NCBI RefSeq assembly: GCF_028736175.1
Contig: NZ_CP117880.1
Span: 2,914,001-2,978,000 of the forward strand
From: Sphingobacterium oryzagri
GTDB lineage: Bacteria; Bacteroidota; Bacteroidia; Sphingobacteriales; Sphingobacteriaceae
DNA: 64,000 nt
Direction of reading: 5' to 3'
Part shown: positions 7,699-17,281 of the stretch, piece after piece
Numbering within the stretch: position 1 is the first letter of the stretch
Layout of the letters: each line of letters begins with the position of its first letter
Made by a program: the position numbers and the translations under genes
Notes under the pieces: generated by a model
The model's input: only the letters and a program-made list of their open reading frames with translations
Databases searched by the model: none
Told to the model about the DNA's origin: nothing

Positions 7699-10600
7699 AT
7701 GAGGTTAACATTACTGATGACAGCATTTCTAGTTTGCGGGACGTTAAGGAATGCCGATGCCCAGACTATTCCTGGCAACAATGAAAACGTCGGAAATTTA
7801 AGAGGACGAGTACGAAATGAAACTGGCCAAGTCACACCAGGAGTAACCGTTCGTCTTAAAAAAGCAGGTCGAGAAACTGCGACAAAAGCAGATGGTACAT
7901 TCGAAATGCCAAAACCGGATCTACCCGACACCCTGCAATTTTACCTGGTTGGTTACCGGGACGGCGAACTCCCGCTATCCAATGCTCCGTTTATCGAATT
8001 CACCCTATCACCTGTTGCCCAACAGCTTGAAGAAGTTGTTGTGATGGGTTTTGGACTTTCTCAAAAGAGAGAAACCTTATCCTCTGCTATATCTACTGTA
8101 AATGCGGATCTTCTACAGCATTCGCAGTCAGCAACTGCCGCAGGGGCACTTGTAGGAAGGATACCGGGGTTAAATTTTAGGCAGAATGCAGGACGTCCCG
8201 GCCAGGCACCTACGTTGCAAATACGAAACTTCGGTACGCCTCTGATCATTATCGACGGAACAGTTCGCGACTATGCAAGTTTTGCGCAGCTGGACTTTCA
8301 CGACATTGAAAACATTTCTGTACTAAAGGATGGAACGGCAGCGATTTATGGGATGCAGGCGGCGAACGGAGCGATCGTTGTCACTACCAAACAGGGTATA
8401 CGAAACCAGAAACCGCAGTTGTCAGCGCAAACATATTATGGTGTACAGTCTCCTTTCGGATACAATCGCCCAGCTGATGCACGCACCTATCTACGATCCA
8501 TTATACAAGATGAGACCTACAATAATGTTCCAGAATCATCGCGTACCGTAACACGAGAACAATATGCATTATGGGAATCAGCGGCAGCGGATAACTATCA
8601 ATCTTTTGACTGGTTTAAATATATCTGGCAGCCTGCACCACAGATTTACGGAAGTATAAATTTACGCGGTGGTTCCGAGAATTCAGATTATTACATCAGT
8701 GCAGCGCATTTGAAGCAGGCAGGGATGATGAGAAATTTTGACGGATTCAATCGCAGTAACCTTCAAGCAAACATTAATTCCAACATATCGAAACGTTTAA
8801 AGGTAGGATTAGGCGTAACAGGACGTATAGAGTCACGTAATCAACCGGGTTTACCTGGAGACGATTACGCCTTTGCGGAGAGTGCAGCATTCCGAAATCT
8901 TCCGACACTTAGACCATTTGTCAACGACGATGAACGTTACCCAGCGGTATCCTCTATTGATCCACAATATAGTTATGGATGGATTGCTAACGGCAGCTCG
9001 GGCACGTATCAAATAATTGACAGGGCCGTGCAAATAAATTCCAATTTTGAATTTGATATTATCAAAGGACTAAAAGCACGGGGCCTTTTTAGTTATTGGT
9101 TCAAGAGCGTTATCTCCAACAGCCACGAGAATGCTCCGGTAATGTATACCTATGACGAGGCAACAGACCTTTACAGGACAGTATCCACTCCTGGCGGTCG
9201 TTATGTTGAACGCTCTGTTGCAAATCACGAAGAAATAAACAGCAACATTCAGTTGGAGTACAAAGAAAGCTTTGGATCACATAATATTCGTGGATTGATC
9301 TTGATGGAAACGCGGAGCGGAAACTATCCAGGACTACGCATGGTTGGTAGTCCTGCTGCTAATGACATTCCATTTCTGACACTTCGAGATGTTACTTCGC
9401 TAAATGATGATATGAGCTTTATCCGAAACAGGCTAGGATTTCTAGGGCGGGTAGATTACGATTATGCAGGAAAATACATAGCAAGTTTTTCTGGGCGGTA
9501 TGACGGAACCTATTTCTACGGGCCGAATCGAAGGTTTGGCTTTTTCCCTACAGGATCAGTTGCCTACCGAGTGTCCCAAGAAGAGTTTTGGAAATCATCT
9601 GATGTGCTATCTAAAGTTTTAAATGAGTTTAAAATCCGCGGATCCTACGGAGTTTCCGGTAAAGAGCTAGGGACGGCTATGGCCTATATTACGGGCTATT
9701 CACTTAATCAAGGCACCGCTATTATAGGCGGACGTGAAATACGTACTAGCCGCGTATTCGATATTCCTGACAATATAACTTGGGGACGTGTAGGTGTGTT
9801 GGATTTAGGCTTCGATTTTGGGATGTTCAAAAATAGGTTGACCGGAAGTTTCTCCTACTTCCATAGGATACAAAGTGGTGAGCTAGCCAGACGATATGAT
9901 GTCCTACTTCCCAACGAAATAGGCTTCGCGCTTCCATTAGAGAATTTAAATAGTGACCATACCAAGGGATTTGACTTCGGACTTACATGGAACGACAAAA
10001 TTGGTCAAGTAGGATACTTTGTTGGCGGTAACTTCGTTTTCTCGCGATGGATAACCGGTGAGCGGTATCTACCGCGATGGTCAAGTGAGTTTGCACGATA
10101 TCGTGATATGGGAAACACAGAAGGTCGTTTTAGAGATGGTACTTTTCAGCTTGTAAAGATTGGCCAGTTCCAAAGCTGGGAAGAAATTGCGCAATACACA
10201 GTTGATCAAGATCATGTGGGCAATACGACAATTCGTCCAGGAGACTTTAAGTACCAAGATACCAATGGCGACGGGTATATTACGGATCTAGATATGGTTA
10301 ACTCCACATACAGGGTGAATAGCGGCACTCCATGGATCAATTTCGCGTTCAATCTGGGGGCAAACTGGAAGAATTTCGACATTCGGGGCGATTTTGTGGG
10401 CGGTACAGGCTTTACCTACGAACAACAGGGGTATATGCGTTATTTCGATAATGTTGCCAACGTTTCGCAATACCTCGCAGATAATTCAACATGGTACAAC
10501 GACATTTGGGATCGTAACAGTGGTTACGATATAGGTAAATATCCACTATTAACTCGTGGAGTTAACAACTGGATGACAACACATTGGCCCAGCAGTGGCT

Positions 10601-10833
10601 GGCAAACCAACGTTACGTATGTAAAGCTTAGAAATTTTGAACTTGGCTACACCTTTCCCCAGAAAACCATCCAGGCTATCGGTCTAAGCCGATGCAGGAT
10701 CTATGTGGCAGGCGAGAACATTTTGAATATATCCAACATGCCTGCCGGTCTAGATCCGGAGATAACACAGAGTTCGGGTATCGCCTATCCCAATCCAAGA
10801 ATTTTTAACGGAGGTGTACAATTAACATTTTAA
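7699..10833 (+). CDS. SusC/RagA-family TonB-dependent outer-membrane transporter
   Basis: The 1044-residue protein has a signal peptide ending near ADAQ (residue 22), a carboxypeptidase-regulatory-like beta-sandwich (about 34-105, LRGRVRNETGQVTPGV), the SusC linker EEVVVMGFG, a plug domain (about 125-235, with SVLKDGTAAIYG and GAIVVTTKQG) and a long beta-barrel ending in a C-terminal aromatic strand (VQLTF). It imports an oligomer across the outer membrane with TonB energy, capped by the SusD partner encoded 11 bases downstream. It lacks an STN domain, so control is not through an anti-sigma factor. No glycanase genes accompany the pair, so the substrate is open. Confidence 0.93.
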   Translation: MRLTLLMTAFLVCGTLRNADAQTIPGNNENVGNLRGRVRNETGQVTPGVTVRLKKAGRETATKADGTFEMPKPDLPDTLQFYLVGYRDGELPLSNAPFIEFTLSPVAQQLEEVVVMGFGLSQKRETLSSAISTVNADLLQHSQSATAAGALVGRIPGLNFRQNAGRPGQAPTLQIRNFGTPLIIIDGTVRDYASFAQLDFHDIENISVLKDGTAAIYGMQAANGAIVVTTKQGIRNQKPQLSAQTYYGVQSPFGYNRPADARTYLRSIIQDETYNNVPESSRTVTREQYALWESAAADNYQSFDWFKYIWQPAPQIYGSINLRGGSENSDYYISAAHLKQAGMMRNFDGFNRSNLQANINSNISKRLKVGLGVTGRIESRNQPGLPGDDYAFAESAAFRNLPTLRPFVNDDERYPAVSSIDPQYSYGWIANGSSGTYQIIDRAVQINSNFEFDIIKGLKARGLFSYWFKSVISNSHENAPVMYTYDEATDLYRTVSTPGGRYVERSVANHEEINSNIQLEYKESFGSHNIRGLILMETRSGNYPGLRMVGSPAANDIPFLTLRDVTSLNDDMSFIRNRLGFLGRVDYDYAGKYIASFSGRYDGTYFYGPNRRFGFFPTGSVAYRVSQEEFWKSSDVLSKVLNEFKIRGSYGVSGKELGTAMAYITGYSLNQGTAIIGGREIRTSRVFDIPDNITWGRVGVLDLGFDFGMFKNRLTGSFSYFHRIQSGELARRYDVLLPNEIGFALPLENLNSDHTKGFDFGLTWNDKIGQVGYFVGGNFVFSRWITGERYLPRWSSEFARYRDMGNTEGRFRDGTFQLVKIGQFQSWEEIAQYTVDQDHVGNTTIRPGDFKYQDTNGDGYITDLDMVNSTYRVNSGTPWINFAFNLGANWKNFDIRGDFVGGTGFTYEQQGYMRYFDNVANVSQYLADNSTWYNDIWDRNSGYDIGKYPLLTRGVNNWMTTHWPSSGWQTNVTYVKLRNFELGYTFPQKTIQAIGLSRCRIYVAGENILNISNMPAGLDPEITQSSGIAYPNPRIFNGGVQLTF

Positions 10834-10844
10834 TCAGGAAAGAC

Positions 10845-12701
10845 ATGAAACGCTTTAAGATTAGTAGCGCATTTTTAGCTGCGCTTTTTATGATATGCTT
10901 TGGAGGTTGCCGTACAGAACTGGACACGGAACCTATCGACAGGTTGTCGAACTCTTTGATGTTTGCAAATCCAAATTTAGCTATGTCCATACTGGCAGAT
11001 TTTTATCTGTCGGTCAACTATGGTCAGCACAGTGGTGACCTGTCAAGTTATCACCTCTTGGATGAAGCAAATGTTATGTATGGTCCCGCTACCACTACAG
11101 ATAATGAAAGACAAATGCCACGCAACTTCTACAGAATATACGATTATAGCTTAGTACGAAGAATGAACCAATTTTTAGCCGGAATACGGTCTGAAACGGC
11201 ACGAGGAAATATTGTTGAGGATGTGCGAGCTGATATGGAGGCACAATGCAGGTTTTTACGTGCATGGTACTATTTCTGTATGGCAAGATCACTGGGAGGA
11301 ATGCCTATCGTAGGAGATCAAGTCTTTAGCTATAATGCTGTCGAGGATGTTCCGGATATGCGTATACCACGATCGACTGAAGCGGAAACTTACGATTATA
11401 TAATTAAAGAATGCGACGAGATAATACCCCTACTATCAAGCTCTAAGACCATAAACTCATCTATAGCCAACCGCTGGACGGCGATGATGCTTAAAGCTCG
11501 AGCCGCTGTCTATGCAGGCTCTATTGCAAACTATGGAAACGCGGTAACGCCGACTTCCAGAACGGCAAATTGGGAAGCAGGTATTCCAAGGGAACAGAGC
11601 GAGGGATATTATCGACTTGCGCTAGCGGCAGCAACAGCTGTTATCCAAAACAGTCCCTATCAATTACAAACGAATGCAACTAATCCCGGACTAGCATTTT
11701 ATCAAGCGACGAGCGTTAAATCAGGCAATACGGAAGTCATCTGGGCATTTGATCGCATGCGACCAAATCAAGTCACAAGTTTTACCAGTTTCGCTATGCC
11801 TTACTCCCATCGGGATTATACGGAAGGAAACAATCTAGGAGCGTTACTTAATCTTGTGGAAGCATTTGAAAATCGTGATGGAAGCCCGAAGGAAATCCGA
11901 ACCACTAACGCAGACGGTAGCTACGTTTTTTATCCAACCGCAGACGCGCCATTTATAAATAAAGATGCCCGCCTTTGGGGAACGATCATATGGCCCGGTG
12001 CATCCTATCGTGGCGTTGAAGTTGTCTTACAGGCCGGACAGCTGAATCGAAATGGAAATGTCTGGTCTTTACGTGCCGCTCCTGTAGGTGATCGTGATAC
12101 CGAAGGCAATTTAATTACCTCATTAAACGGCCCAGTTTCAAATTCTGCAGTATATGTGAATAAGACGGGATTTTTGGTAAGGAAATTCCTTGACGAAACG
12201 GCGAATGCTGGCCTAAATCCTACATTCAGTGATATGTGGATGCCCCGATTTCGTCTAGCAGAAGCATATTTAATTGCGGCAGAAGCTGCTTATGAACTTA
12301 ACGATAATAGCACCGCAGCGGTCTATCTGAACCAAATTAGAGATCGCGGTCGCATAAGATCATTGAGTGCGGGTGAGATTACGCTTGATCGCATAGCAAA
12401 TGAATATCGGGTAGAATTTGCTTTCGAAGATCATCGCTATTGGGACATGAAACGCTGGAGGCGTGCCCACATTGAGTGGAACGGGGTGCTCAATGGAGCC
12501 ACCTCGCAGATGTACGCTTTATTTCCTTACAAAGTAGTTGCCGCGGGGCATCCAAATAATGGAAATTGGGCGTTTGTAAAGCAGCCCTCTTATAAGCGAG
12601 CGCAGACTCCCTTGTTTTTTAACATTGCCAATTACTATGCCACCATAGAAGATGGTTGGATAGCAAACAATCCTACATTAATAAGAAATCCATTTCAATA
12701 A
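10845..12701 (+). CDS. SusD/RagB-family surface nutrient-binding lipoprotein
   Basis: The 618-residue protein has a lipoprotein signal (MICFGGC, Cys at about residue 23), the N-terminal SusD-like segment, the tetratricopeptide region containing the conserved RAWYYF patch, and the C-terminal RagB/SusD signature (RLAEAYLIAAEAAYEL ... IRDRGRI, VEFAFEDHRYWDMKRW). It sits on the cell surface and binds the ligand for the SusC transporter encoded just upstream (11-base gap) in the same operon. It is somewhat longer than the usual 500-570 residues. Confidence 0.92.
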   Translation: MKRFKISSAFLAALFMICFGGCRTELDTEPIDRLSNSLMFANPNLAMSILADFYLSVNYGQHSGDLSSYHLLDEANVMYGPATTTDNERQMPRNFYRIYDYSLVRRMNQFLAGIRSETARGNIVEDVRADMEAQCRFLRAWYYFCMARSLGGMPIVGDQVFSYNAVEDVPDMRIPRSTEAETYDYIIKECDEIIPLLSSSKTINSSIANRWTAMMLKARAAVYAGSIANYGNAVTPTSRTANWEAGIPREQSEGYYRLALAAATAVIQNSPYQLQTNATNPGLAFYQATSVKSGNTEVIWAFDRMRPNQVTSFTSFAMPYSHRDYTEGNNLGALLNLVEAFENRDGSPKEIRTTNADGSYVFYPTADAPFINKDARLWGTIIWPGASYRGVEVVLQAGQLNRNGNVWSLRAAPVGDRDTEGNLITSLNGPVSNSAVYVNKTGFLVRKFLDETANAGLNPTFSDMWMPRFRLAEAYLIAAEAAYELNDNSTAAVYLNQIRDRGRIRSLSAGEITLDRIANEYRVEFAFEDHRYWDMKRWRRAHIEWNGVLNGATSQMYALFPYKVVAAGHPNNGNWAFVKQPSYKRAQTPLFFNIANYYATIEDGWIANNPTLIRNPFQ

Positions 12702-12712
12702 AAACTGGACAT

Positions 12713-13429
12713 ATGAAAAAGTTATATATGATGATGCTTCTCGCATCAATATTGAACCTTACAGGATGCAATACCGAGATAGATAATTGGGACTATCCCA
12801 CTTCCCAGATTAATGGGAGATTCCTTTATAACGGGGAGCCCGTAAGAATCAAAGGAACGGTAACCGAAAGCGCCGTAGACAATATGATTCAATTAAATCA
12901 GGTTGGTCCAAGTGAGTACACACCGGGATTTCTTAAAATGAATGCTCGTGACGATGGTAGTTACACTATCTTAACTTTTGACGGTAATTATGAAATGTGT
13001 ATCACACCAGGACGCGGTCCGTGGGTTCCTCTGCGCGACACCATTCGATTCACATTAAGCGGCACAAAAAATAATGTAGATTTTAATGTAACGCCCTACT
13101 TTTGGATAGAGAATTACCAGACAACTTACGCGGACTCTGTCTTCACAGCAACCTTTGAGCTGCAGCAGGTGGCGCCTGCTGCGAGGTTAAGGCGGATAGT
13201 TGCATATTTTGGATCTACGACAATATTGGATCAGGCATCAAGAACAGTGGAACGGGCATTTGCTACTCCGGGCCTGGGCCAGCGAACTATACGTGTTGAT
13301 CTCAAAAACTTTTCCGCCACGGAAAAAAGAAACCTCGCGAGGACTGGTTTGCTTTTTTCGCGAATAGGAGTACAAGCAGAGGGAGCTGCCGACCTACTGT
13401 ATTCAAGCACAACATCACATACCAGATAG
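12713..13429 (+). CDS. DUF3823-type surface lipoprotein of the SusCD operon
   Basis: Starting at ATG 12713, 11 bases after the SusD stop, the 238-residue protein has a lipoprotein signal (LNLTGC). The PTSQINGRFLYNGEPV start of the mature part and the TFDGNYEM segment fit DUF3823, a beta-sandwich family that commonly follows SusD genes and probably helps bind the ligand at the surface. The open frame extends further upstream into SusD, but that extension lacks a signal peptide. It is the last gene of the operon, with a strong terminator 65 bases downstream. Confidence 0.75.
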   Translation: MKKLYMMMLLASILNLTGCNTEIDNWDYPTSQINGRFLYNGEPVRIKGTVTESAVDNMIQLNQVGPSEYTPGFLKMNARDDGSYTILTFDGNYEMCITPGRGPWVPLRDTIRFTLSGTKNNVDFNVTPYFWIENYQTTYADSVFTATFELQQVAPAARLRRIVAYFGSTTILDQASRTVERAFATPGLGQRTIRVDLKNFSATEKRNLARTGLLFSRIGVQAEGAADLLYSSTTSHTR

Positions 13430-13494
13430 TTTTAAAGGAGCGAACATAAAGTATATCGTAAAGAATTTTTTCATCAAGCGTTTGTTTTTCTATT

Positions 13495-13525
13495 AAGGTG
13501 TCACTGTTTTGTGACACCTTTTTTT
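13495..13525 (+). terminator. intrinsic terminator of the SusC/SusD/DUF3823 operon
   Basis: AAGGTGTCAC, loop TGTTTT, GTGACACCTT and then TTTTT. A perfect 10-bp stem with a T run, 65 bases after the last stop codon. Confidence 0.85.
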
Positions 13526-13556
13526 GCTGTCGAATTACGATTTGTAATTCGACAGC
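13526..13556. repeat. perfect 13-bp inverted repeat next to the terminator
   Basis: GCTGTCGAATTAC and its exact inverse flank a five-base loop (GATTT). It abuts the terminator without a gap and has no T run of its own. It might be a second stop for read-through or a recombination or protein-binding site. Confidence 0.45.
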
Positions 13557-14412
13557 TGATCAAAAAGAAATAATATTTCCCAATTTCGAATATATTGAGT
13601 TAATAAACGGTGTAAATACATTTGTTAGGTATAGCGTTTACGAAAAGACATGAAATAAAATGATAATAATTAGATAATTAATAGTTTGAATATCTCCAAG
13701 GCAATCCAAAACATAATAAGAGCATTAAATTAGCGACACTCCAATCGAATAAAATAAATACAATGGATCAACCGTTTAAGAGCGTACCACAAAATAAATT
13801 CCGAAATCCGACCTCGTAAATGTTATAACCTTAACACTAACTTACAGAAAAAATGCAGAAACCAACAAGTTCAAGGTATCCCAGCATATGTGATTGGAAA
13901 TCAACCCAGCTTGCTAAAAAATTTATATTGCAAAGCGCAACAAATCTAAATAAAATGTAGGTTATGAAGAGTATTTAATTAAAAATTGCTACCACTTATT
14001 GCTTCCGAGCAGCAGATTCAACACAGAAAGGATTTGAATGATAGCATGGCTCCAAAAACGTGCGTGAAGGCAATTTTAGGAATTATGCATGTTGTTCATC
14101 TCATATTTTTCCTAACAGCAATTATTGATCATGAAACTTTTTAAAAAGATCACATCGCACCATTTCAAACGAATATAGTGTAGAGTTCTATTCAATAATT
14201 AGCAAATATTGTAACCTATTTCAATCGGTAAGACTATCGATTGCGGACTCTATATATTGCGAGATGGAAAAACTAAACTAAAATAAACTAAACTATAAGT
14301 AGTCACCAACTCATCTAAACATTCTCAAAATGATACGCTAAATAATTATTCAATGGATAGAACAAGAATCCCTTAAATGGAACACACTATAATAAGAATT
14401 AAAAAGCATTCA
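13557..14412. other. 850-bp stretch without a supported gene
   Basis: Only very short open frames are present, such as about 32 codons from 14046 with one hydrophobic segment. None has enough support. The region is AT-rich and probably contains decayed DNA. Confidence 0.4.
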
Positions 14413-14582
14413 TTAAAAGCTCTTTGAAATTTTTCGCCGGTATGGTTTCCTACCGCAGGAGAAACATCTATAACGCCGGTAAGGAGAGAAGAAAAAAATA
14501 TTTTACACCATAACGGTCTGTGAATTCGCTGCAATATTGGTCCCTTTTTGCAATAAGGACAAACTTCCTTATTCTTAATCAT
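14413..14582 (-). pseudogene. small zinc-ribbon protein, one base missing in a homopolymer
   Basis: From ATG 14582 the frame reads CPYCKKGP and RIHRPLWCKIFF and then loses sense. Adding one base to the A7 run at 14492-14498 gives SPYRRYRCFSCGRKPYRR and a stop at 14413-14415, exactly 57 codons. The restored protein has two CxxC pairs (CPYC, CFSC), a complete zinc ribbon. It is therefore a small zinc-ribbon gene that is either genuinely frameshifted or misread at the homopolymer. Its function is unknown. Confidence 0.55.
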
Positions 14583-14623
14583 TGCATCATTATTAGGGAT
14601 AAGTCAAAATACTAGCTGGATAA

Positions 14624-16480
14624 TCAATTTGCGTCTGGAAGCGGCGGTATCTGGGCTTCACTCCATTGGGCATCTCGAATACATCGGATGTTCGCACCGA
14701 ACGTTTTTGCTATAGCCTGAATCCTGATAGGTGTAGCAGATGCTTCAAAAAATCGCAGTACATTTGCCGTTGTTGAAGCCGCTTGTTCTGATGTCCAATA
14801 GTATCCGTTACCCGAAGAATTACTGAATTCAGAAATAGTATAGTTGTCATTTAGGACACTTCGGTAACCGAACAACAAGAAGCTAAGCCGCCGTTGTGAA
14901 TCGTAAGGCAAGTCACTTCCATCTAAGGCAAATTGAACTCGGCGCACTGCGCGGTTTAACGTCGAATTCTCAGGCGAGTTAACTACAGCACCGGTACTGC
15001 CGGCAATCTCAAAACTTCGGCCAGCCGCGTTTATTAATGTGCGAGCATCATTTGCTGTAGGCATTTTCCAACGTCCGGTAGGATAGACGAGCGCACAGGG
15101 ATCCTGACTACTAGTCGTTCCCACCACGCTATTTAAGGATGTTGGTATCAATGCCTTCCAGTTGAAAAATTCTCCTGCAGCATAGGACGTCGTGTAGGGC
15201 GTATTGGTACTAACCGTCCCATAGACATGGGAAGCCACGTGCACACGAAACCGAAAATCGTTTGGTCCAGCGAAGTACAGATTTCCCCTGGCCCATTGTA
15301 CGTTTTGAACAGTCATCGGTGTCATGATCAATGTTAGTATCACTCTATATTTCTTACCTATTTGCGGAGTAAATTCAGGAATGGCAAGCGTAAGGTTATT
15401 GAAGATATGAGGATCACCCCATGGCGCAGCATTCGGTATAGCCGCCGGGGAAACTCTCCTATCGCCTTCTATTCGTAATGTATTAAGCTTAATAGACCAG
15501 CCCTGTATAGGTTGCCCTCCTGCGGCAGTGTAAAAGTTCGTAGTCTTCAACATTGCTCCCCGGCCTATTTCGTAATTCTGGAAATTAGACGTGTTAAACG
15601 GAACAACAGCATTATTTCCCGCAAAATTGCTTCCGTAGGTGCCTGTCTTTAAGTTAAAGGTACCCGATTTCAGGGCACCTGCGTTTACCGTTTCGCCTGC
15701 TATTTCCAATATATTTCCAAACATTCCCCGAGCGTCAAGTATCAGCTCAATGTTAGCTGTTTTGCGTTGAAACTCTAGGTTAAGTTTGTTGTCGGTATTT
15801 GCAGCATCTGCTGTTCTAAGCGTACCGCTGGCATAAAGAAACCCGCTGGCGCCGGCAACAGTTAGCGAAGGATTATTGTTATTAGTAAGATTAGGAATTT
15901 GTTCGGCGTTATTGAAGGAATAGGCAAACCATGTATACTCACGGTTTCTGTTTGCCCCCGTAAAACTAAACGGAGTACCTGCGATTGCGTCGATGGTTGT
16001 TACGTGGACGCCGTTAGCGTAAAGTACTACGCGGTAACGAGCCCCTGTAGGCATTACGCTGTTTGCGGCAAGCATCGGCCGTTGCTTATTGCTGCCCTGC
16101 TTTGAAGATATATTCTTTTTCGTAGGTAGGGAACGATCTGTACCGATATTTGGCGGGCCATCTTGTTCAAGAACTGTGATTGACGCTTCGGCCATATCTG
16201 AACCCGTCTTAGCTGGAGCCTGAGCTACTATGCGTGGCAAATTATTTGCTAAAGAAGGAACGTCCATAATCCTACTGGAACTTACAAATACACGCTCCTC
16301 GAATTGAATCCCCTCCACATTAAATGTAATCGTCGTTCCGTCGCCACCAGATACTTCATCAGTATTATCCTTTTTCACGCAAGAAGATGTCCATATTAAT
16401 AAACAACAGCCAAATACGACAAAATTTTTGATACGAATTAATGAATGTTTCACTTTATCGAAGTCGTTATAGTTCAACAC
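14624..16480 (-). CDS. fimbrillin-family surface lipoprotein
   Basis: The 618-residue protein begins with a lipoprotein signal (TSSC, Cys at about residue 34). The N-terminal 300 residues resemble fimbrillin/Mfa-like beta-sandwiches (a TFNVEG start, a YRVVLYANG strand, EYTWFAYSFN). WARGNLYF at about residue 400 and a C-terminal module with DPCALVYPTGRWKMPT, GYYWTSE and IRCIRD match the FISUMP-type domain often attached to these proteins. It is probably exposed on the surface, as a pilus-tip or adhesin component. No assembly genes are linked. It overlaps the small upstream gene by 14 bases, implying translational coupling. Confidence 0.65.
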   Translation of the reverse strand: MLNYNDFDKVKHSLIRIKNFVVFGCCLLIWTSSCVKKDNTDEVSGGDGTTITFNVEGIQFEERVFVSSSRIMDVPSLANNLPRIVAQAPAKTGSDMAEASITVLEQDGPPNIGTDRSLPTKKNISSKQGSNKQRPMLAANSVMPTGARYRVVLYANGVHVTTIDAIAGTPFSFTGANRNREYTWFAYSFNNAEQIPNLTNNNNPSLTVAGASGFLYASGTLRTADAANTDNKLNLEFQRKTANIELILDARGMFGNILEIAGETVNAGALKSGTFNLKTGTYGSNFAGNNAVVPFNTSNFQNYEIGRGAMLKTTNFYTAAGGQPIQGWSIKLNTLRIEGDRRVSPAAIPNAAPWGDPHIFNNLTLAIPEFTPQIGKKYRVILTLIMTPMTVQNVQWARGNLYFAGPNDFRFRVHVASHVYGTVSTNTPYTTSYAAGEFFNWKALIPTSLNSVVGTTSSQDPCALVYPTGRWKMPTANDARTLINAAGRSFEIAGSTGAVVNSPENSTLNRAVRRVQFALDGSDLPYDSQRRLSFLLFGYRSVLNDNYTISEFSNSSGNGYYWTSEQAASTTANVLRFFEASATPIRIQAIAKTFGANIRCIRDAQWSEAQIPPLPDAN

Positions 16481-16652
16481 CGTTTGATTCCTGCCCTTCT
16501 ACCTCCCACTGTTGAACTTCGGGATTCCAGGGACTTGATGCAGTTCTTCCACCAGGAGTTACGGTAGCTGATCCACTTGCTATTCCGAATTCCATCTCCA
16601 CGTAAGTCACCTCCATAACAGGAGGTAGATATTTTAATTTTTTATCTTTCAT
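16467..16652 (-). CDS. 61-residue peptide encoded just upstream of the fimbrillin-like gene
   Basis: The peptide starts with a basic MKDKKLKYLPPVMEV, then EMEFGIASGS and a polar Gly/Ser/Trp-rich tail. Short proteins of this pattern (basic start, PPxIEV, E-x-E-x-GIA) are often encoded directly before fimbrillin or Mfa-like genes in Bacteroidota and have no assigned role. There is no signal peptide. The overlap with the next gene (16467-16480) shows the two belong to one transcript. The start is well placed and the composition is not random. Confidence 0.6.
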   Translation of the reverse strand: MKDKKLKYLPPVMEVTYVEMEFGIASGSATVTPGGRTASSPWNPEVQQWEVEGQESNGVEL

Positions 16653-16994
16653 TAGTTATCACATTACAAACTTTATAAATAGTTTATTTAAGCTAAAAAT
16701 TTACTGTGAATAACGATCAGCCATGTCGATCATTGACAGTGGCAAACCATCTAGTGCATCACTTTAAAACAATAGCCAAAGATATGTCGAATCTCAGCTG
16801 TCCGTAGGTTGTAAAATCTTACGATTAGGGGTGTTTATCATAAATTTCGCAGCGAAAACGGCTTAATAGGTATCGTTATTAGGTAGGCAGGTAATACATC
16901 TGAAACTCGTCAAAATTTATCCACTATTTTTTTGCAGACGGATAACACCACCATTATCTACTGATCTGACCCCACCATGTATTATATTACCTTA

Positions 16995-17002
16995 TATCTT
17001 TG
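16995..17002 (+). promoter_or_regulatory. -7 box of a possible small-RNA promoter
   Basis: TATCTTTG matches TAnnTTTG exactly. A start about seven bases downstream would give a 128-base transcript ending at the terminator 17109-17136. No clear -33 TTTG is present. Confidence 0.35.
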
Positions 17003-17008
17003 TGAGAT

Positions 17009-17136
17009 GCTAATAAAGGGATGTGTGTGTCAGTTTTTAAAAAAAAATCCATCCCAATAGAGAGTTTTGTTTAGCTACCAAGCAGCTATCAAAAAATCAG
17101 CTAGTACTGGAAGAGCCTCCCCGGCTCTTCCTTTTT
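17009..17136 (+). ncRNA. candidate small RNA between fimbrillin operon and arabinan PUL
   Basis: The stretch lies on the plus strand between two minus-strand operons, has a -7 box at its left edge and a strong intrinsic terminator at its right edge, and contains no convincing ORF. Inside, GGGATG can pair with CATCCC, and further short inverted repeats lie around AGCTACC/AGCAGCT, so the transcript would be structured. The 60-codon open frame starting at 17067 runs across the terminator and is unlikely to be real. Whether it is transcribed is untested. Confidence 0.4.
17109..17136 (+). terminator. intrinsic terminator, plus strand
   Basis: GGAAGAGCC, loop TCCCC, GGCTCTTCC and then TTTTT: a GC-rich perfect 9-bp stem with a T run. 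No protein-coding gene on the plus strand lies upstream for 14 kb other than the SusC operon, which has its own terminator. Confidence 0.75.
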
Positions 17137-17217
17137 ATTCAATAGTGGCTATAACGATCATCAACACACTACCAGCAAGGGCAATGGTAATTTTGAAGTT
17201 GAAGTTCAACAGTTACG

Positions 17218-17247
17218 AAAAGGCCACACCCGAAGAGGTTGCGGCCT
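17218..17247 (-). terminator. terminator of the arabinan PUL operon
   Basis: On the minus strand AGGCCGCAACC, loop TCTTCG, GGTGTGGCCT forms a stem with one wobble and one mismatch, followed by TTTT. It lies 35 bases after the stop of the last PUL gene (17282). Confidence 0.6.
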
Positions 17248-17281
17248 AAATCAATTAACAACAGTGTTTTATAATATCGGC

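Noticed and set aside
17067..17249. 60-codon open frame on the plus strand
   Set aside because: It runs through the intrinsic terminator at 17109-17136 and into the PUL terminator; no coding character.
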